A stretch of DNA of 64,000 bases from Pseudomonadota bacterium (lineage in GTDB: Bacteria > Pseudomonadota > Gammaproteobacteria > Burkholderiales > Burkholderiaceae_C), in contig JAKOZT010000005.1 of assembly GCA_029779845.1 (NCBI GenBank), forward strand, positions 53,833 through 117,832, written 5' to 3'. A program made the translations under genes and the position numbers. Positions 8,555-17,453 of the stretch are shown one piece after another; position 1 is the first letter of the stretch; every line of letters begins with the position of its first letter. A model generated the notes under the pieces. It did not search any database. It was not told the DNA's origin and was given only the letters and a program-made list of their open reading frames with translations.

Positions 8555-9766
8555 TCATGCCTGGGCCTGCGCGGGGTGCATCGTCTGGCGGCCACGCATC
8601 AGGAAGAAGCACAGCGCCGCCACCAGCCCTCCGACGGCCACGCCGTAGCCCAGTCCCGCGTAGCCCGACGCCATGAGAAGCGCACCGCCCAGCGCCGGGC
8701 CTATCGCCGAGCCGATCATCAGCACGGCCGGCGTTGCCGCCACCGCTCGCCCGCTCGGATCCAGGCGGGCGATCAGGCCGAACAGGAAGGGGTGCACGAA
8801 CAGCAGCGGAGCGGTCAGGACGGCCACCAGCGGCGCATACACCTCGAAGCGCGGCACCTGCGTCACGAGCAGCGTCAGCACCATGTGCAGCAGCGTGCCG
8901 CCCACGATGGCGCGCTCGGGCTTCAGGCGCTTTTCGAGGACCGCCGCCAGCGGAGAAGGCAGCAGGTTGGCAAAGCCGATGGACACCAGCACGGCGGCCA
9001 CCAGAGCCGGTGCGTAGCCCCGTTCGATGCCCATTCGCTCGACGAAGGGGAAGATCATCGAGTGCGCCATGCACAAGGTGCTCATGCCGATGATCCCGAA
9101 CCAAACGTGACGCGAGATCCGACCGCTGGCACCGGCGACAGGCGGCCGCGCTGCCGGCATCGGCGGAAAGGCCAGCAACGCGGCCAGGGACGCCAGCGCC
9201 ATCGCCCCCGCGAACACCAGCCACAGCGTCTGGCCACCAGCCTTGCCGATGATGACCGGCCCACTTCCCAGTACGAGAATCCCGAACAGCGCCACGGCAA
9301 CGCCGGCGTAGGCAAACAATCGGTGCGGGTTGTCGCTGCGGCCGATCGTGCCATCGACCTTCGTCAGCGCGCTGCCCGCACCCAGGCCCCCGATGGCGTG
9401 AAGCGCCAGCATCGTCGGGTAGTCGTTGCCCGCAAAGACGGCCAGCCCCACGAAGGCCAGCGCCGCCGCCGCGTAGCCCACCACCGTCACCGTCTTGGCC
9501 GAGATGCGGCCGAACCGGGGCGCGAGCACGATGCTCGCGATCACGGCGCACAGCAGGAACACGGTGGCCAACAGGCCGGCCTGCTGCGGGTCGAAGTGAT
9601 AGAAGCCGATCAGGTTGGCACCGACCCACACCGGCAGGCCGACAAGGTCGAGCATGCCGGCGCAATGCCCGAAGAGCAGGACGCCGATGTGGGTACCGGT
9701 GAAGCCGTCGGCGCGCGCTGCGGCCCGCCCGCTCGGCACTGCAACAGAAGCTGTGGTGGACTTCAT
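8555..9766 (-). CDS. MFS transporter
   Basis: A 403-residue protein with about 12 hydrophobic segments and glycine-rich helices (GGLGAGSALTKVDG, GSAIGPALGGALL) of the major facilitator superfamily. The loop 2-3 region is LAPRFGRISAKTV, a weak version of the MFS motif. ATG 9766 has GGAGAA upstream. It lies 82 bp upstream of the P450 and 17 bp downstream of the USP-hemerythrin gene in the same leftward run. Probable role: uptake of the substrate or export of an intermediate. Direction and substrate cannot be read from sequence. Confidence 0.85.
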   Translation of the reverse strand: MKSTTASVAVPSGRAAARADGFTGTHIGVLLFGHCAGMLDLVGLPVWVGANLIGFYHFDPQQAGLLATVFLLCAVIASIVLAPRFGRISAKTVTVVGYAAAALAFVGLAVFAGNDYPTMLALHAIGGLGAGSALTKVDGTIGRSDNPHRLFAYAGVAVALFGILVLGSGPVIIGKAGGQTLWLVFAGAMALASLAALLAFPPMPAARPPVAGASGRISRHVWFGIIGMSTLCMAHSMIFPFVERMGIERGYAPALVAAVLVSIGFANLLPSPLAAVLEKRLKPERAIVGGTLLHMVLTLLVTQVPRFEVYAPLVAVLTAPLLFVHPFLFGLIARLDPSGRAVAATPAVLMIGSAIGPALGGALLMASGYAGLGYGVAVGGLVAALCFFLMRGRQTMHPAQAQA

Positions 9767-9783
9767 CGGGTTCTCCGGTGGGA

Positions 9784-10815
9784 TCAGGCGCCGGCCTGTG
9801 TGCGGCGACCGGCCGCGAGGTCCATCAGCCGCTTGAAGACACTGGCAAATCCCGACTCGGTCTGCGTGTCGAAACGCGGATCGTGGTGCGATTCGAACGC
9901 GCCGGCGATGGCCAGCCAGTCGGCCTCGGTCAGGTGCTCGCTGGCCATGGGCAGGATCTGCGCTTCCTCCTGCCCCATGTGCGTCCATTGCTGCTGCGCG
10001 TAGCGCTCCAGTTCGTCGGCGAACGCCGCCCGCCCCGTCGGCCCTGCGGCCTCGAAGGACGCCAGTGCGGCCTCCAGGCGGGCGAAGGCCGCGCTGCTCT
10101 CCCAGTGCTGCCGCTCCAGTTCGACGATCAGGGCCTGGCTGGCGACCGCGCGCTGACGCAGCAGGTGGAACAGCGTCTCTTCCTCGCGCCGGTGATGCAG
10201 GCGCTCGGGGAACTCGCGCAGGTAGAAGACCGCTGCGCGCATCATCCTGAAGTCGACCGGGGGCGCCTGCTCGGCCAGCGCGTCCTGCATCGCGTGGATC
10301 ACCGCCGCCAACGAGCGGTGCTCGTCGCGGATCACGGCCAGCGCGCGCTGCTCGGGCGTCAGCGGTGCATTGACCTCCACCCGCGTGACCAGCACCGGCA
10401 GCGTCGCCACCTCCAACAGCCGGGCCGTCACCGATTGCGCGAAGCGCGCGCGCAGCCCGGCGCGGCCGTGGCTGGCCATCACGATCAGGTCGCAGCCATG
10501 TTCGAGCGCCGCGGCATGGATCGCCTCGTGCGGACGGTCGCCGACACGGCTGTCGACGCTGCATGGCACACGGGCGGCCTGCGCGGCCGCGGCCGCGCGC
10601 GCCAGCCAGGCGTTGGACGAGCCCGCGGTCGCCCGGGCATAACCGGCGGGGTCCATCGCCGCCAGCAACGCGCCCTCGCCGGTGCGGCCGAAGTCGGCGC
10701 GCACGTGCAGGAAGGTGATGCGCGCGCCGTTGTCGCGCGCCAATGCCACGGCCTGCTCCACATTCAGCGAGGCCAACGGGCTGCCGTCGATCGGAACGAG
10801 CAAGTGCTTCTGCAT
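9784..10815 (-). CDS. Universal stress protein-hemerythrin fusion
   Basis: A 343-residue two-domain protein. Residues about 1-145 form a UspA domain (MQKHLLVPIDGSPLASLNVE at the start, MASHGRAGLRARFAQSVTARLL as the ATP-binding G-x2-G-x9-G-like loop). Residues about 160-320 form a hemerythrin HHE domain with candidate iron ligands in RDEHRSL, RLHHRREEETLFH, ERQHWESS and QQWTHMGQEE. Both domains are common, but the fusion is unusual. A di-iron O2, NO or peroxide sensor joined to a nucleotide-binding stress domain fits next to the oxygen-using P450 and flavin enzymes. It lies 5 bp after the RND gene. The longer upstream reading frame is a shadow of that gene. Confidence 0.85.
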   Translation of the reverse strand: MQKHLLVPIDGSPLASLNVEQAVALARDNGARITFLHVRADFGRTGEGALLAAMDPAGYARATAGSSNAWLARAAAAAQAARVPCSVDSRVGDRPHEAIHAAALEHGCDLIVMASHGRAGLRARFAQSVTARLLEVATLPVLVTRVEVNAPLTPEQRALAVIRDEHRSLAAVIHAMQDALAEQAPPVDFRMMRAAVFYLREFPERLHHRREEETLFHLLRQRAVASQALIVELERQHWESSAAFARLEAALASFEAAGPTGRAAFADELERYAQQQWTHMGQEEAQILPMASEHLTEADWLAIAGAFESHHDPRFDTQTESGFASVFKRLMDLAAGRRTQAGA

Positions 10816-10820
10816 GGCCG

Positions 10821-13229
10821 TCAGGGTTGGGGCTGGGGTTCGCCGAAGGCCTCGGCCTCGATCGCCGCGGCGCGCGCCGGCTTCAGCAGGAAGTGCGCGA
10901 GCGCCGGCACCAGCACCAGCGCGCCGAGCATGTTCCACAGGAACATGAAGGCCAGCAGCAGGCCCATGTCGGCCTGGAACTTGATCGGGCTGGCCACCCA
11001 GGTGACCACGCCGATCGCCAGCGTGACGCCGGTGAGCGTGACGACGCGGCCGGTGAACAGCAGCGCGCGGTGGTAGGCGTCCGACAGGCTGCGTCCCTCG
11101 CGCAGCTGCGCCAGCGTGACCGAGAGGATGTACAGCGCGTAGTCCACCCCGATGCCCACGCCCAGCGCGATCACCGGCAGCGTGGCCACCTTGACACCCA
11201 TGCCCAGCGCGACCATCAGCGCCTCGGCCAGCAGGGAGGTCAGCACCAGCGGCAGGATCGCCACCACCACGGCGCGCCACGAGCGGAAGGCGATGAAGCA
11301 CAGCGCCACCACGGCGCCGTAGACCAGCAACAGCATCCGGCGCCAGGCGTCGCGCACCACGATGTTGGTGGCGGCCTCGATGCCCGCCGATCCCGCGGCC
11401 AGCAGGAACTTGACCTCGGCGGTGTCGTTGCGCGCCGCGAAGCCCTCGACATGCCGCACCACGCGCGACAGCGTCTCGGCCTTGTGGTCGCGCAGGAAGG
11501 CGTACAGCGTCAGCAGCGAGCAGGCGTCGTTGTACAGGCCGCGCGGCGCGCCGGCCGTCACCGTGTTGAGCATGTCCTGGTTGGGCACCAGCTCGTACCA
11601 CTTGGGGTTGCCCTCGTTGAGGCCCGCCAGCACCCGGCGGTTGAGCAGCGCGAGCGTGTTCGTGCTCTCCACGCCGTCGATCTGGCGCAGCTCCCACTCC
11701 AGCGCATCGACCTTGTTCAGCGTCTCGTACGACGAACAGCGGCCGTCCGGCGTCTTCACCATCACCGCGAGCACATCGCTGGAGGCGCCGTAGGCCTGGT
11801 TGACGAAGGCGACGTCGCGGTTGTAGCGGCTGTCGGCGCGCAGCTCGGGCGCGCCGGGGTCCAGGTCGCCGATCTGGAGTTGCAGCGAGGTGGCGAAACC
11901 GGCCGCCAGCAGCACGCCGCCGCCCAGCAGCGCGGCGCCGGCCCAGCGCCGATGGGTGAAGCGGTCGAGGAAGGCCCACAGGCGGTGCTTGCCCGCTTCG
12001 TCGCTTCCGCCCGCCTCGGCGCGCAGGCTGCGCTGCGCCGCCCGACGGCTGACGCCGGTGTACGACAGCAGCACCGGCAGCAGGATCAGGTTGGTGAAGA
12101 TCAGCATGGCCACGCCGATCGACGCCGCCACGGCCAGCTCGCGGATCGCCTGGATGTCGATCACCAGCAGCACGGCGAAGCCCACCGCATCGGCCAGCAG
12201 CGCGGTGAGCCCGGCGAGGAACAGCCGCCTGAACGTGAAGCGCGCCGCCACCAGCTTGTGCATGCCGCGGCCGACGTCCTGCATGATGCCGTTCATCTTC
12301 TGCGCGCCGTGGCTCATGCCGATGGCGAACACCAGGAAGGGCACCAGGATCGAATACGGATCGAGCGAGTAGCCCAGCAGCGGCAGCATGCCGAGCTGCC
12401 AGACCACCGCCGTCAGCGAGGCCACCACTACCAGCGCGGTGGAGCGCGCGCAGCGGGTGAACCAGAAGACGAAGGCGGTGGCGATCAGCACCGCGACGGC
12501 GAAGAACGCCAGCACCGCGCGCACGCCGTCGATCAGGTCACCGACGATCTTCGCGAAGCCGGTGATGTGGATGCGCAGTCCGTGCTGTTCATGTTTCGCG
12601 CGCAGTTCTTCGAGCCGGGCGGCGAACTGCGCATAGTTCAGCGGCCGGCCTTCGCCGTCCTTGTCGAGCAGCGGCACGTAGATCACGCTCGATCGGGCGT
12701 CCAGCGCCACGAGCTGGCCGAGTTCGCCGGAACGCGCGATGTTGGCTTCGAGCTTCGCCAGGCTCGCCGTGGAACCGTCGTAGCCGTCGGGAATGACCGG
12801 GCCGCCTTCCAGCCCCTCCTCTGTCACGCCGACCCAGCGCGTCGACGGCGTCCAAAGCGACTTCATCTGCACCCGGTTGACGCCCGGGATCAGGAAGATC
12901 TCGTCGCTGAGCCGGCGCAGCGCGTCCAGGTAGGCCGCGTCGTAGATCGTGCCCTGGGGGTTGGCCACCGCGATGCGCACCGCATTGCCCAGTCCGACGA
13001 GGTCGGCCTTGTGCGCCTGGTAGGCCTGGATGTAGGCGTGGCGCTGCGGAATCGTCTTCTCGAAACTGGCGTTGAGTTCGAGCCGCGTGGTCTGCCAGCC
13101 CAGCAGCAGGGTCGTCAGCACGCAGGCCGCCAGCACCGCGAGCCGGTGGTTGAAGAGCAGGCGCTCGATCCACGAGCCCGAGCGGGGATCGAAGTTCGTG
13201 CCGAGGTGGGGAACGCCAGCCGCGTGCAT
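10821..13229 (-). CDS. RND-superfamily (MMPL-type) exporter
   Basis: An 802-residue membrane protein with two repeats, each of one N-terminal helix, a large periplasmic domain and a block of five helices. The first starts at about residue 25; the second at about 430. Characteristic helix motifs are FAIGMSHGAQKMNG (about 305) and ALGVGIGVDYALYI (about 670), the latter carrying the acidic residue used for proton coupling. It belongs to the predicted RND exporter / hopanoid-transporter-like group rather than AcrB. It sits 10 bp after the YCF48-like gene and forms a set with the DUF1329 and DUF1302 proteins. Direction of transport is not established. Confidence 0.88.
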   Translation of the reverse strand: MHAAGVPHLGTNFDPRSGSWIERLLFNHRLAVLAACVLTTLLLGWQTTRLELNASFEKTIPQRHAYIQAYQAHKADLVGLGNAVRIAVANPQGTIYDAAYLDALRRLSDEIFLIPGVNRVQMKSLWTPSTRWVGVTEEGLEGGPVIPDGYDGSTASLAKLEANIARSGELGQLVALDARSSVIYVPLLDKDGEGRPLNYAQFAARLEELRAKHEQHGLRIHITGFAKIVGDLIDGVRAVLAFFAVAVLIATAFVFWFTRCARSTALVVVASLTAVVWQLGMLPLLGYSLDPYSILVPFLVFAIGMSHGAQKMNGIMQDVGRGMHKLVAARFTFRRLFLAGLTALLADAVGFAVLLVIDIQAIRELAVAASIGVAMLIFTNLILLPVLLSYTGVSRRAAQRSLRAEAGGSDEAGKHRLWAFLDRFTHRRWAGAALLGGGVLLAAGFATSLQLQIGDLDPGAPELRADSRYNRDVAFVNQAYGASSDVLAVMVKTPDGRCSSYETLNKVDALEWELRQIDGVESTNTLALLNRRVLAGLNEGNPKWYELVPNQDMLNTVTAGAPRGLYNDACSLLTLYAFLRDHKAETLSRVVRHVEGFAARNDTAEVKFLLAAGSAGIEAATNIVVRDAWRRMLLLVYGAVVALCFIAFRSWRAVVVAILPLVLTSLLAEALMVALGMGVKVATLPVIALGVGIGVDYALYILSVTLAQLREGRSLSDAYHRALLFTGRVVTLTGVTLAIGVVTWVASPIKFQADMGLLLAFMFLWNMLGALVLVPALAHFLLKPARAAAIEAEAFGEPQPQP

Positions 13230-13239
13230 GAGCCGCCCT

Positions 13240-14298
13240 TCAGCCGGCAGCCGCTGCCGAGGGCAGCGGCATCGCGCCCATCACGGTCAGCGCCGTCAGT
13301 CGCCGGCCCTCGCCGAGGACCAGGCCGTTGATCGGCGGCAGCGCCTGCTTGTGCAGGGGCTCGAGCCGATCGGCGGCCAGCTTCATCACGAAGCCGGCCT
13401 GGTTGGCGAGCAGCAGCGCGCCGTCGGGGATGCGCAGCGAGGCGGTGATCGACGCGGGCATCGGCGCCGCCACCTGCGTCCAGCTGGCGCCGGCGTCGCC
13501 GCTGCGCCAGACGTTGCCGCGCAGCCCCGCGACGACGATGTCCTGCTCGCCGAGCAGCTCGGCCGTGAAGAAGCTGCCCTTGTAGGGCGAGGGCAGGCGG
13601 CGAAAGCTCCGGCCGCCATCGCCGGAGCGCAGCATCAGGCCCTGCTCGCCCACGGCCAGCCAGCTGTCGCCGCGCTGGCGCAGCGCGTACAGGTGCAGCG
13701 CCTTGGGGTTGTCGAAGCGATCGAGCCAGGAGGTCCAGTGGCGCCCGCCGTCGTGCGACGCGAAGGCCAGGCCGTAGGCGCCGACGACGACCAGCGTCGA
13801 GGCATCGGGCATCAGCACGTCGAGGAACGGCTTGTCGGCCCCTTCGGCCACCAGCCGCTCGGCGCTGCCGGCGAGCGCCGCGTCGCCCGAGGCACGCGCC
13901 GCGGCCAGCGCCACCTGGGCGGCGCGCCGGCCGTCGAAGACCACGCGCCAGTGGGCGCCGGCATCGTCGGTCAGCATCACGATGCCGCCATGGCCGACCG
14001 CCGCGCCGTGCATGGCATCGACGAAGCGCAGTGCGGTCAGGGTCACGCTCACCGGCGTCGGCTGCTGCCGCCAGCTCGCGCCGTCGTCGTCCGATGCGAG
14101 CACGAGGCCGCGCTCGCCGACGGCGACGATGCGCCGGCCGGCGCACGCCGCGGCCAGCAGCACCGCGCCTTCGCCGCGCCGCACGCCCAGGGCCGGCCGC
14201 GTCAGCGCGGGCGCCACCGCGTCGCCGGCAGCGGCTGCGAAGGCGGGCGCCGGCAGCGCCAGCGCCAGCAGCGCGCGCCGGGTGCATCGAACAACCAT
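13240..14298 (-). CDS. YCF48/HCF136-like beta-propeller protein, exported
   Basis: A 352-residue protein with an N-terminal signal peptide (MVVRCTRRALLALALPAPAF, cleavage near FAAAA). It has repeated BNR/Asp-box-like blades: DDDGASW, DDAGAHW, HDGGRHW, GDGGRSF and GDAGASW at intervals of roughly 45-60 residues. It resembles the photosystem II assembly factor family, but non-photosynthetic proteobacteria carry this version next to RND exporters and DUF1302/DUF1329 genes, as here. The likely location is the periplasm, as a scaffold or adaptor for the exporter. The spacing of 10 and 15 bp to its neighbours indicates co-translation. Confidence 0.85.
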   Translation of the reverse strand: MVVRCTRRALLALALPAPAFAAAAGDAVAPALTRPALGVRRGEGAVLLAAACAGRRIVAVGERGLVLASDDDGASWRQQPTPVSVTLTALRFVDAMHGAAVGHGGIVMLTDDAGAHWRVVFDGRRAAQVALAAARASGDAALAGSAERLVAEGADKPFLDVLMPDASTLVVVGAYGLAFASHDGGRHWTSWLDRFDNPKALHLYALRQRGDSWLAVGEQGLMLRSGDGGRSFRRLPSPYKGSFFTAELLGEQDIVVAGLRGNVWRSGDAGASWTQVAAPMPASITASLRIPDGALLLANQAGFVMKLAADRLEPLHKQALPPINGLVLGEGRRLTALTVMGAMPLPSAAAAG

Positions 14299-14313
14299 GG
14301 CTGTCGGCGCCGC

Positions 14314-15678
14314 TCAGCGCACGCTCTCGCCGGACAAGGCGTCCGGCGTGAAGTGGCTGTCCGCCCGCTTGGGCACCACGCCGATCTGCGTGGGCTTGCT
14401 GTTGTACAGCTGGCCGACGAAGGCGGCGCCCGAGAGCAGGTCGTTGAAGCCGGTCGAGCCCACGACGATGCCCGGCATGTCGGGCGCCACGACGGTCTGC
14501 GTCCACAGCGTCTTCCACAGCTGGCCGTTGGCGTCCCAGCGGTCGCCCAGCACGCAGGTCCAGCTGTCCTCGTCGCAGTAGTAGCGGCTCCTGGGCGCCT
14601 GATGGCGCTGGCCGGCCTTCAGCGTGGCCTCGACCACCCACACGCGATGCAGCTCCCAGCGCATGTGGTCGGGGTTGACGTGGTGCTTGCCCAGCACTTC
14701 CGCATCCGTCTTCGGCTGGAAGAAGTTGTTGGCGTTGTAGGGGATGAACATCTCCTTCTTGCCGAGGATCTTCCAGTCGAAGCGGTCGAGGCGGCCGGTG
14801 AAGGTGTAGATCTCGTCGAAGCTCATCACGCCGGCCGCCGCGGGCGTGGGCGCGTCGCAGCAGGCGTTGGGCAGCTTGCGCACGCGCCGCTGGCCGGTCA
14901 GGTAGACCCAGGTCTGCAGCTTGTTCGGGTCGATGTTCTCGTGCGCCAGCAAGGCCTCGCCGGCGCGCAGCGCCGGCGCGCTGGTGCGGATGCGCACGAA
15001 CCAGAAGTTGCCGTCGCCCTTCTCGAAGGTCTCGGCGTTGCCGTCGGGGTAGTAGTACGGAAACTGCTGGTCGCCCACGTTGTCGGAGACCATCACCGCG
15101 CGCCCGTCGGTGGTCAGCTGGTACCAGGTGTTGGCGAAGGTCCACGAGATGCCGTTCCAGCGCAGGATGTGGTTCCACATCACCTCTTCGCCGGTCTTGG
15201 GGATCGGGAACGGGATGCCGCCGTACACACCCTTGGGCACCGGCCCGTCGAGCCTGCCGCGCGTGGCGTTCCGGAAGGTGTTGTCGTAGACCCATTGCGG
15301 CGCCGCCATCGTGCGGTGGGTCTTGTAGACGTCGACGCGGAAGCTGTCGGGATACTTCTTCAGCATCGCCTTCGTGCCTTCGGTCAGCCGCTCGGCGTGC
15401 TGGTCGGCGTTCTTCGCGTCGATCGAGAACAGCGGCTTGTCACCCTTGAACGGGTCGCCGCGCCGTCCGCCGGCCTTGTCGCCGGCGATCGGCGTGCTCA
15501 TGCCGCCGCTCCAGGCCGGAATGCTGCCGTCCTTGTTGGCGGCCTTCTCCGCGCCCAGGGGCGTCAGCTCGCCTTTGAGCCGGGCCGCCTCGTCGGCGCT
15601 CACGGCCGCCCATGCCGGCAGGGTGGCGCTCATCGCCGCGGCGGCGGCCGCGCCGAGCAGGTGCTTGGTGAAGTTCAT
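14314..15678 (-). CDS. DUF1329 family periplasmic protein
   Basis: A 454-residue protein whose signal peptide (MNFTKHLLGAAAAAAMSATL, cleavage AWA-AV) and mature start VSADEAARLKGELTPLGAEK are the family signature. Other typical blocks are GSIPAWSGG, YPDSFRVDVYKTHRTMAAP and the C-terminal GDRWDANGQLWK. The family is functionally uncharacterised and is regarded as possibly LolA/LolB-like, i.e. a carrier of hydrophobic molecules. It nearly always accompanies DUF1302, which is the next gene upstream (26 bp). Start ATG 15678 is chosen from the signal peptide; the much longer in-frame reading is a shadow of other genes. Confidence 0.9.
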   Translation of the reverse strand: MNFTKHLLGAAAAAAMSATLPAWAAVSADEAARLKGELTPLGAEKAANKDGSIPAWSGGMSTPIAGDKAGGRRGDPFKGDKPLFSIDAKNADQHAERLTEGTKAMLKKYPDSFRVDVYKTHRTMAAPQWVYDNTFRNATRGRLDGPVPKGVYGGIPFPIPKTGEEVMWNHILRWNGISWTFANTWYQLTTDGRAVMVSDNVGDQQFPYYYPDGNAETFEKGDGNFWFVRIRTSAPALRAGEALLAHENIDPNKLQTWVYLTGQRRVRKLPNACCDAPTPAAAGVMSFDEIYTFTGRLDRFDWKILGKKEMFIPYNANNFFQPKTDAEVLGKHHVNPDHMRWELHRVWVVEATLKAGQRHQAPRSRYYCDEDSWTCVLGDRWDANGQLWKTLWTQTVVAPDMPGIVVGSTGFNDLLSGAAFVGQLYNSKPTQIGVVPKRADSHFTPDALSGESVR

Positions 15679-15704
15679 CGTGATGTCTCCTCGGCGCAAG
15701 CCGA

Positions 15705-17420
15705 TCAGAAGCTGCGGCGGACGCTGAGCGACACGAAGTCGCGGTCCTTGCGGCTTTGTTGGTAGGTGAACGAAGGCGGCGTGGCAGGGTCGGCCGGCAG
15801 GTCCAGCAGCGGCGCGGCGGGGCCGAAGAACTTCGTGTAGGCGAGGTTGAACTTCCACGCCTGGTCGTAGGTGCCGTTCAGGCCGAGCGTGAAATCGCCG
15901 CCGCCTTCGGCCGGGGTGGCGAAGGGGCCGATGACGTTGCGCGAGCCCTTGGGCGTCCAGCCCATGCCGACCGGCACGCCCAGGTCCAGCCCGGGCAGCA
16001 CCTGCCGGTAGGTCGGCTCGAAGACGAAGCGCAGCGAGACCGCGTCGCGCGTGGCGTTCGGATCGAGGGCGGCGCAGCTCTTGCGGCACGACAGCATGCG
16101 GTTCCAGGCCAGCTCGCCGATGAACAGCGCCTCGCGCCACAGCGCCGAAGGCTGCAGCGACCAGATCGCCGAGACGTTGAGGTGCGCGGTGTTGCCCACC
16201 GCATAGGCGGGGTTGTCGCGGTTGTCGCTGGCCGGCACGACCCCCGGCGGCGCGAGCGCCGAGGCGTCCGCCGCGTGCCCCGAGGACGCCAGCGACTGGT
16301 TGCGCCGCAGCGAGGCCTCCGCCGCCAGGTTGAGCTCGCCGACGCTGCGGCTGGCGCTCACGCCGATGGCCGTGGTGGCTTCGTGCCAGGCGAGGTAGTA
16401 GCCGGTGGGCGCGACGAACGGCGCGGCATCGGGAACCGTGACCAGGCCCAGCCGCGTGACCTGCTGCGGGTCCTTGTCGTGGAAGCGGATCGCGTACAGC
16501 CCGAGGTCGGTCTCGGCCACGCGCCACTTCGCCTGCAGGCCGAACTGGCCCGAGTTGCGCGCCTTCAGATCGCCTTCGCGAAGCACCGACGAGCTCGCGC
16601 CGGTGAACAGCTGCTCGGCGCCCTCGCCCACCACGTCGCTGACGGAGAAGTAGCTGCCCACCGGCGGCAGGCGGTTCGGGCGATGGCGGAACTGCACGTA
16701 GGCCGCCAGCGTCAGCGCCGTGTCGACCTGCAGTTGCGCCGACAGCTGCGGCACCGGCAGCACGAACTCCTTGGCCTGCGCGGTCGGGTCGGCGAGCAGG
16801 CGGCTGATGTCGAACGCGCTCTGGCCGCCGGCGATGGCGTTGGACGCGAAGAACAGGCTCTCGCCCCACACCAGCGCATGCTGGCCCAGCCGCGCGGTCA
16901 GCGGCATGCCGCCGAGCTCGGCCTTGCCGAAGACGAAGGCATCGCGCAGCTCGATGCGGCGACCCAACAGGTCGCGCGTCTTCGCCGGGAACTCGTTGAA
17001 CGCGCTCGACGCGCGGTTGGGGAACGCGCCGCCGGCAAAGCCCGGGTTGTCGTTCCGGCCGTTGTACTCGGCGTCGTACCAGCCCGCCGCGCTGATGCGC
17101 GCACCGAAGCCGCGCGCCGACACGGCGTCGAGTTCGCTCAGCAGTTCGAGGCGGTTGGAGACCAGCCCCTTGCCGAAGTTGCGGTCGCCGTCGTCGCCGT
17201 TGGGGTGCGCCAGCGCAGCATCGGCATCCTTCAGCCGCCAGGCCAGGCCGTAGCGGAAGGTGTTGGTCCAGTTCACCTTGATGTCGTCGCCGACGTCGAA
17301 CTCGGCGGCATGCGCCGGCAGGCCGAGGTAGGCGGCCAGCGCCAGCGCGACCCAGACCGTCGCACGCAGCGCGTGCTGCGCACGACGGGGGTGTGGGTAG
17401 CGTGGTGATTCGTGATTCAT
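15705..17420 (-). CDS. DUF1302 family outer-membrane beta-barrel protein
   Basis: A 571-residue protein with a signal peptide (after MNHESPRYPHPRRAQHALRA, cleavage AHA-AE). The mature sequence EFDVGDDIKVNWTNTFRYG then alternates polar and hydrophobic strands to a C-terminal phenylalanine (LSVRRSF), as expected for an outer-membrane barrel. GQHALVWGESLFF and AGGQSAFDISR are family motifs. ATG 17420 has GGAG 8 bp upstream; an alternative ATG at 17438 would only lengthen the leader. It probably forms the outer-membrane component of the DUF1302/DUF1329/YCF48/RND set, for passage of a hydrophobic compound. Function remains unproven. Confidence 0.88.
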   Translation of the reverse strand: MNHESPRYPHPRRAQHALRATVWVALALAAYLGLPAHAAEFDVGDDIKVNWTNTFRYGLAWRLKDADAALAHPNGDDGDRNFGKGLVSNRLELLSELDAVSARGFGARISAAGWYDAEYNGRNDNPGFAGGAFPNRASSAFNEFPAKTRDLLGRRIELRDAFVFGKAELGGMPLTARLGQHALVWGESLFFASNAIAGGQSAFDISRLLADPTAQAKEFVLPVPQLSAQLQVDTALTLAAYVQFRHRPNRLPPVGSYFSVSDVVGEGAEQLFTGASSSVLREGDLKARNSGQFGLQAKWRVAETDLGLYAIRFHDKDPQQVTRLGLVTVPDAAPFVAPTGYYLAWHEATTAIGVSASRSVGELNLAAEASLRRNQSLASSGHAADASALAPPGVVPASDNRDNPAYAVGNTAHLNVSAIWSLQPSALWREALFIGELAWNRMLSCRKSCAALDPNATRDAVSLRFVFEPTYRQVLPGLDLGVPVGMGWTPKGSRNVIGPFATPAEGGGDFTLGLNGTYDQAWKFNLAYTKFFGPAAPLLDLPADPATPPSFTYQQSRKDRDFVSLSVRRSF

Positions 17421-17453
17421 CTCTGTGTCTCCGTCCATGGTTGTTCTGGTGGG

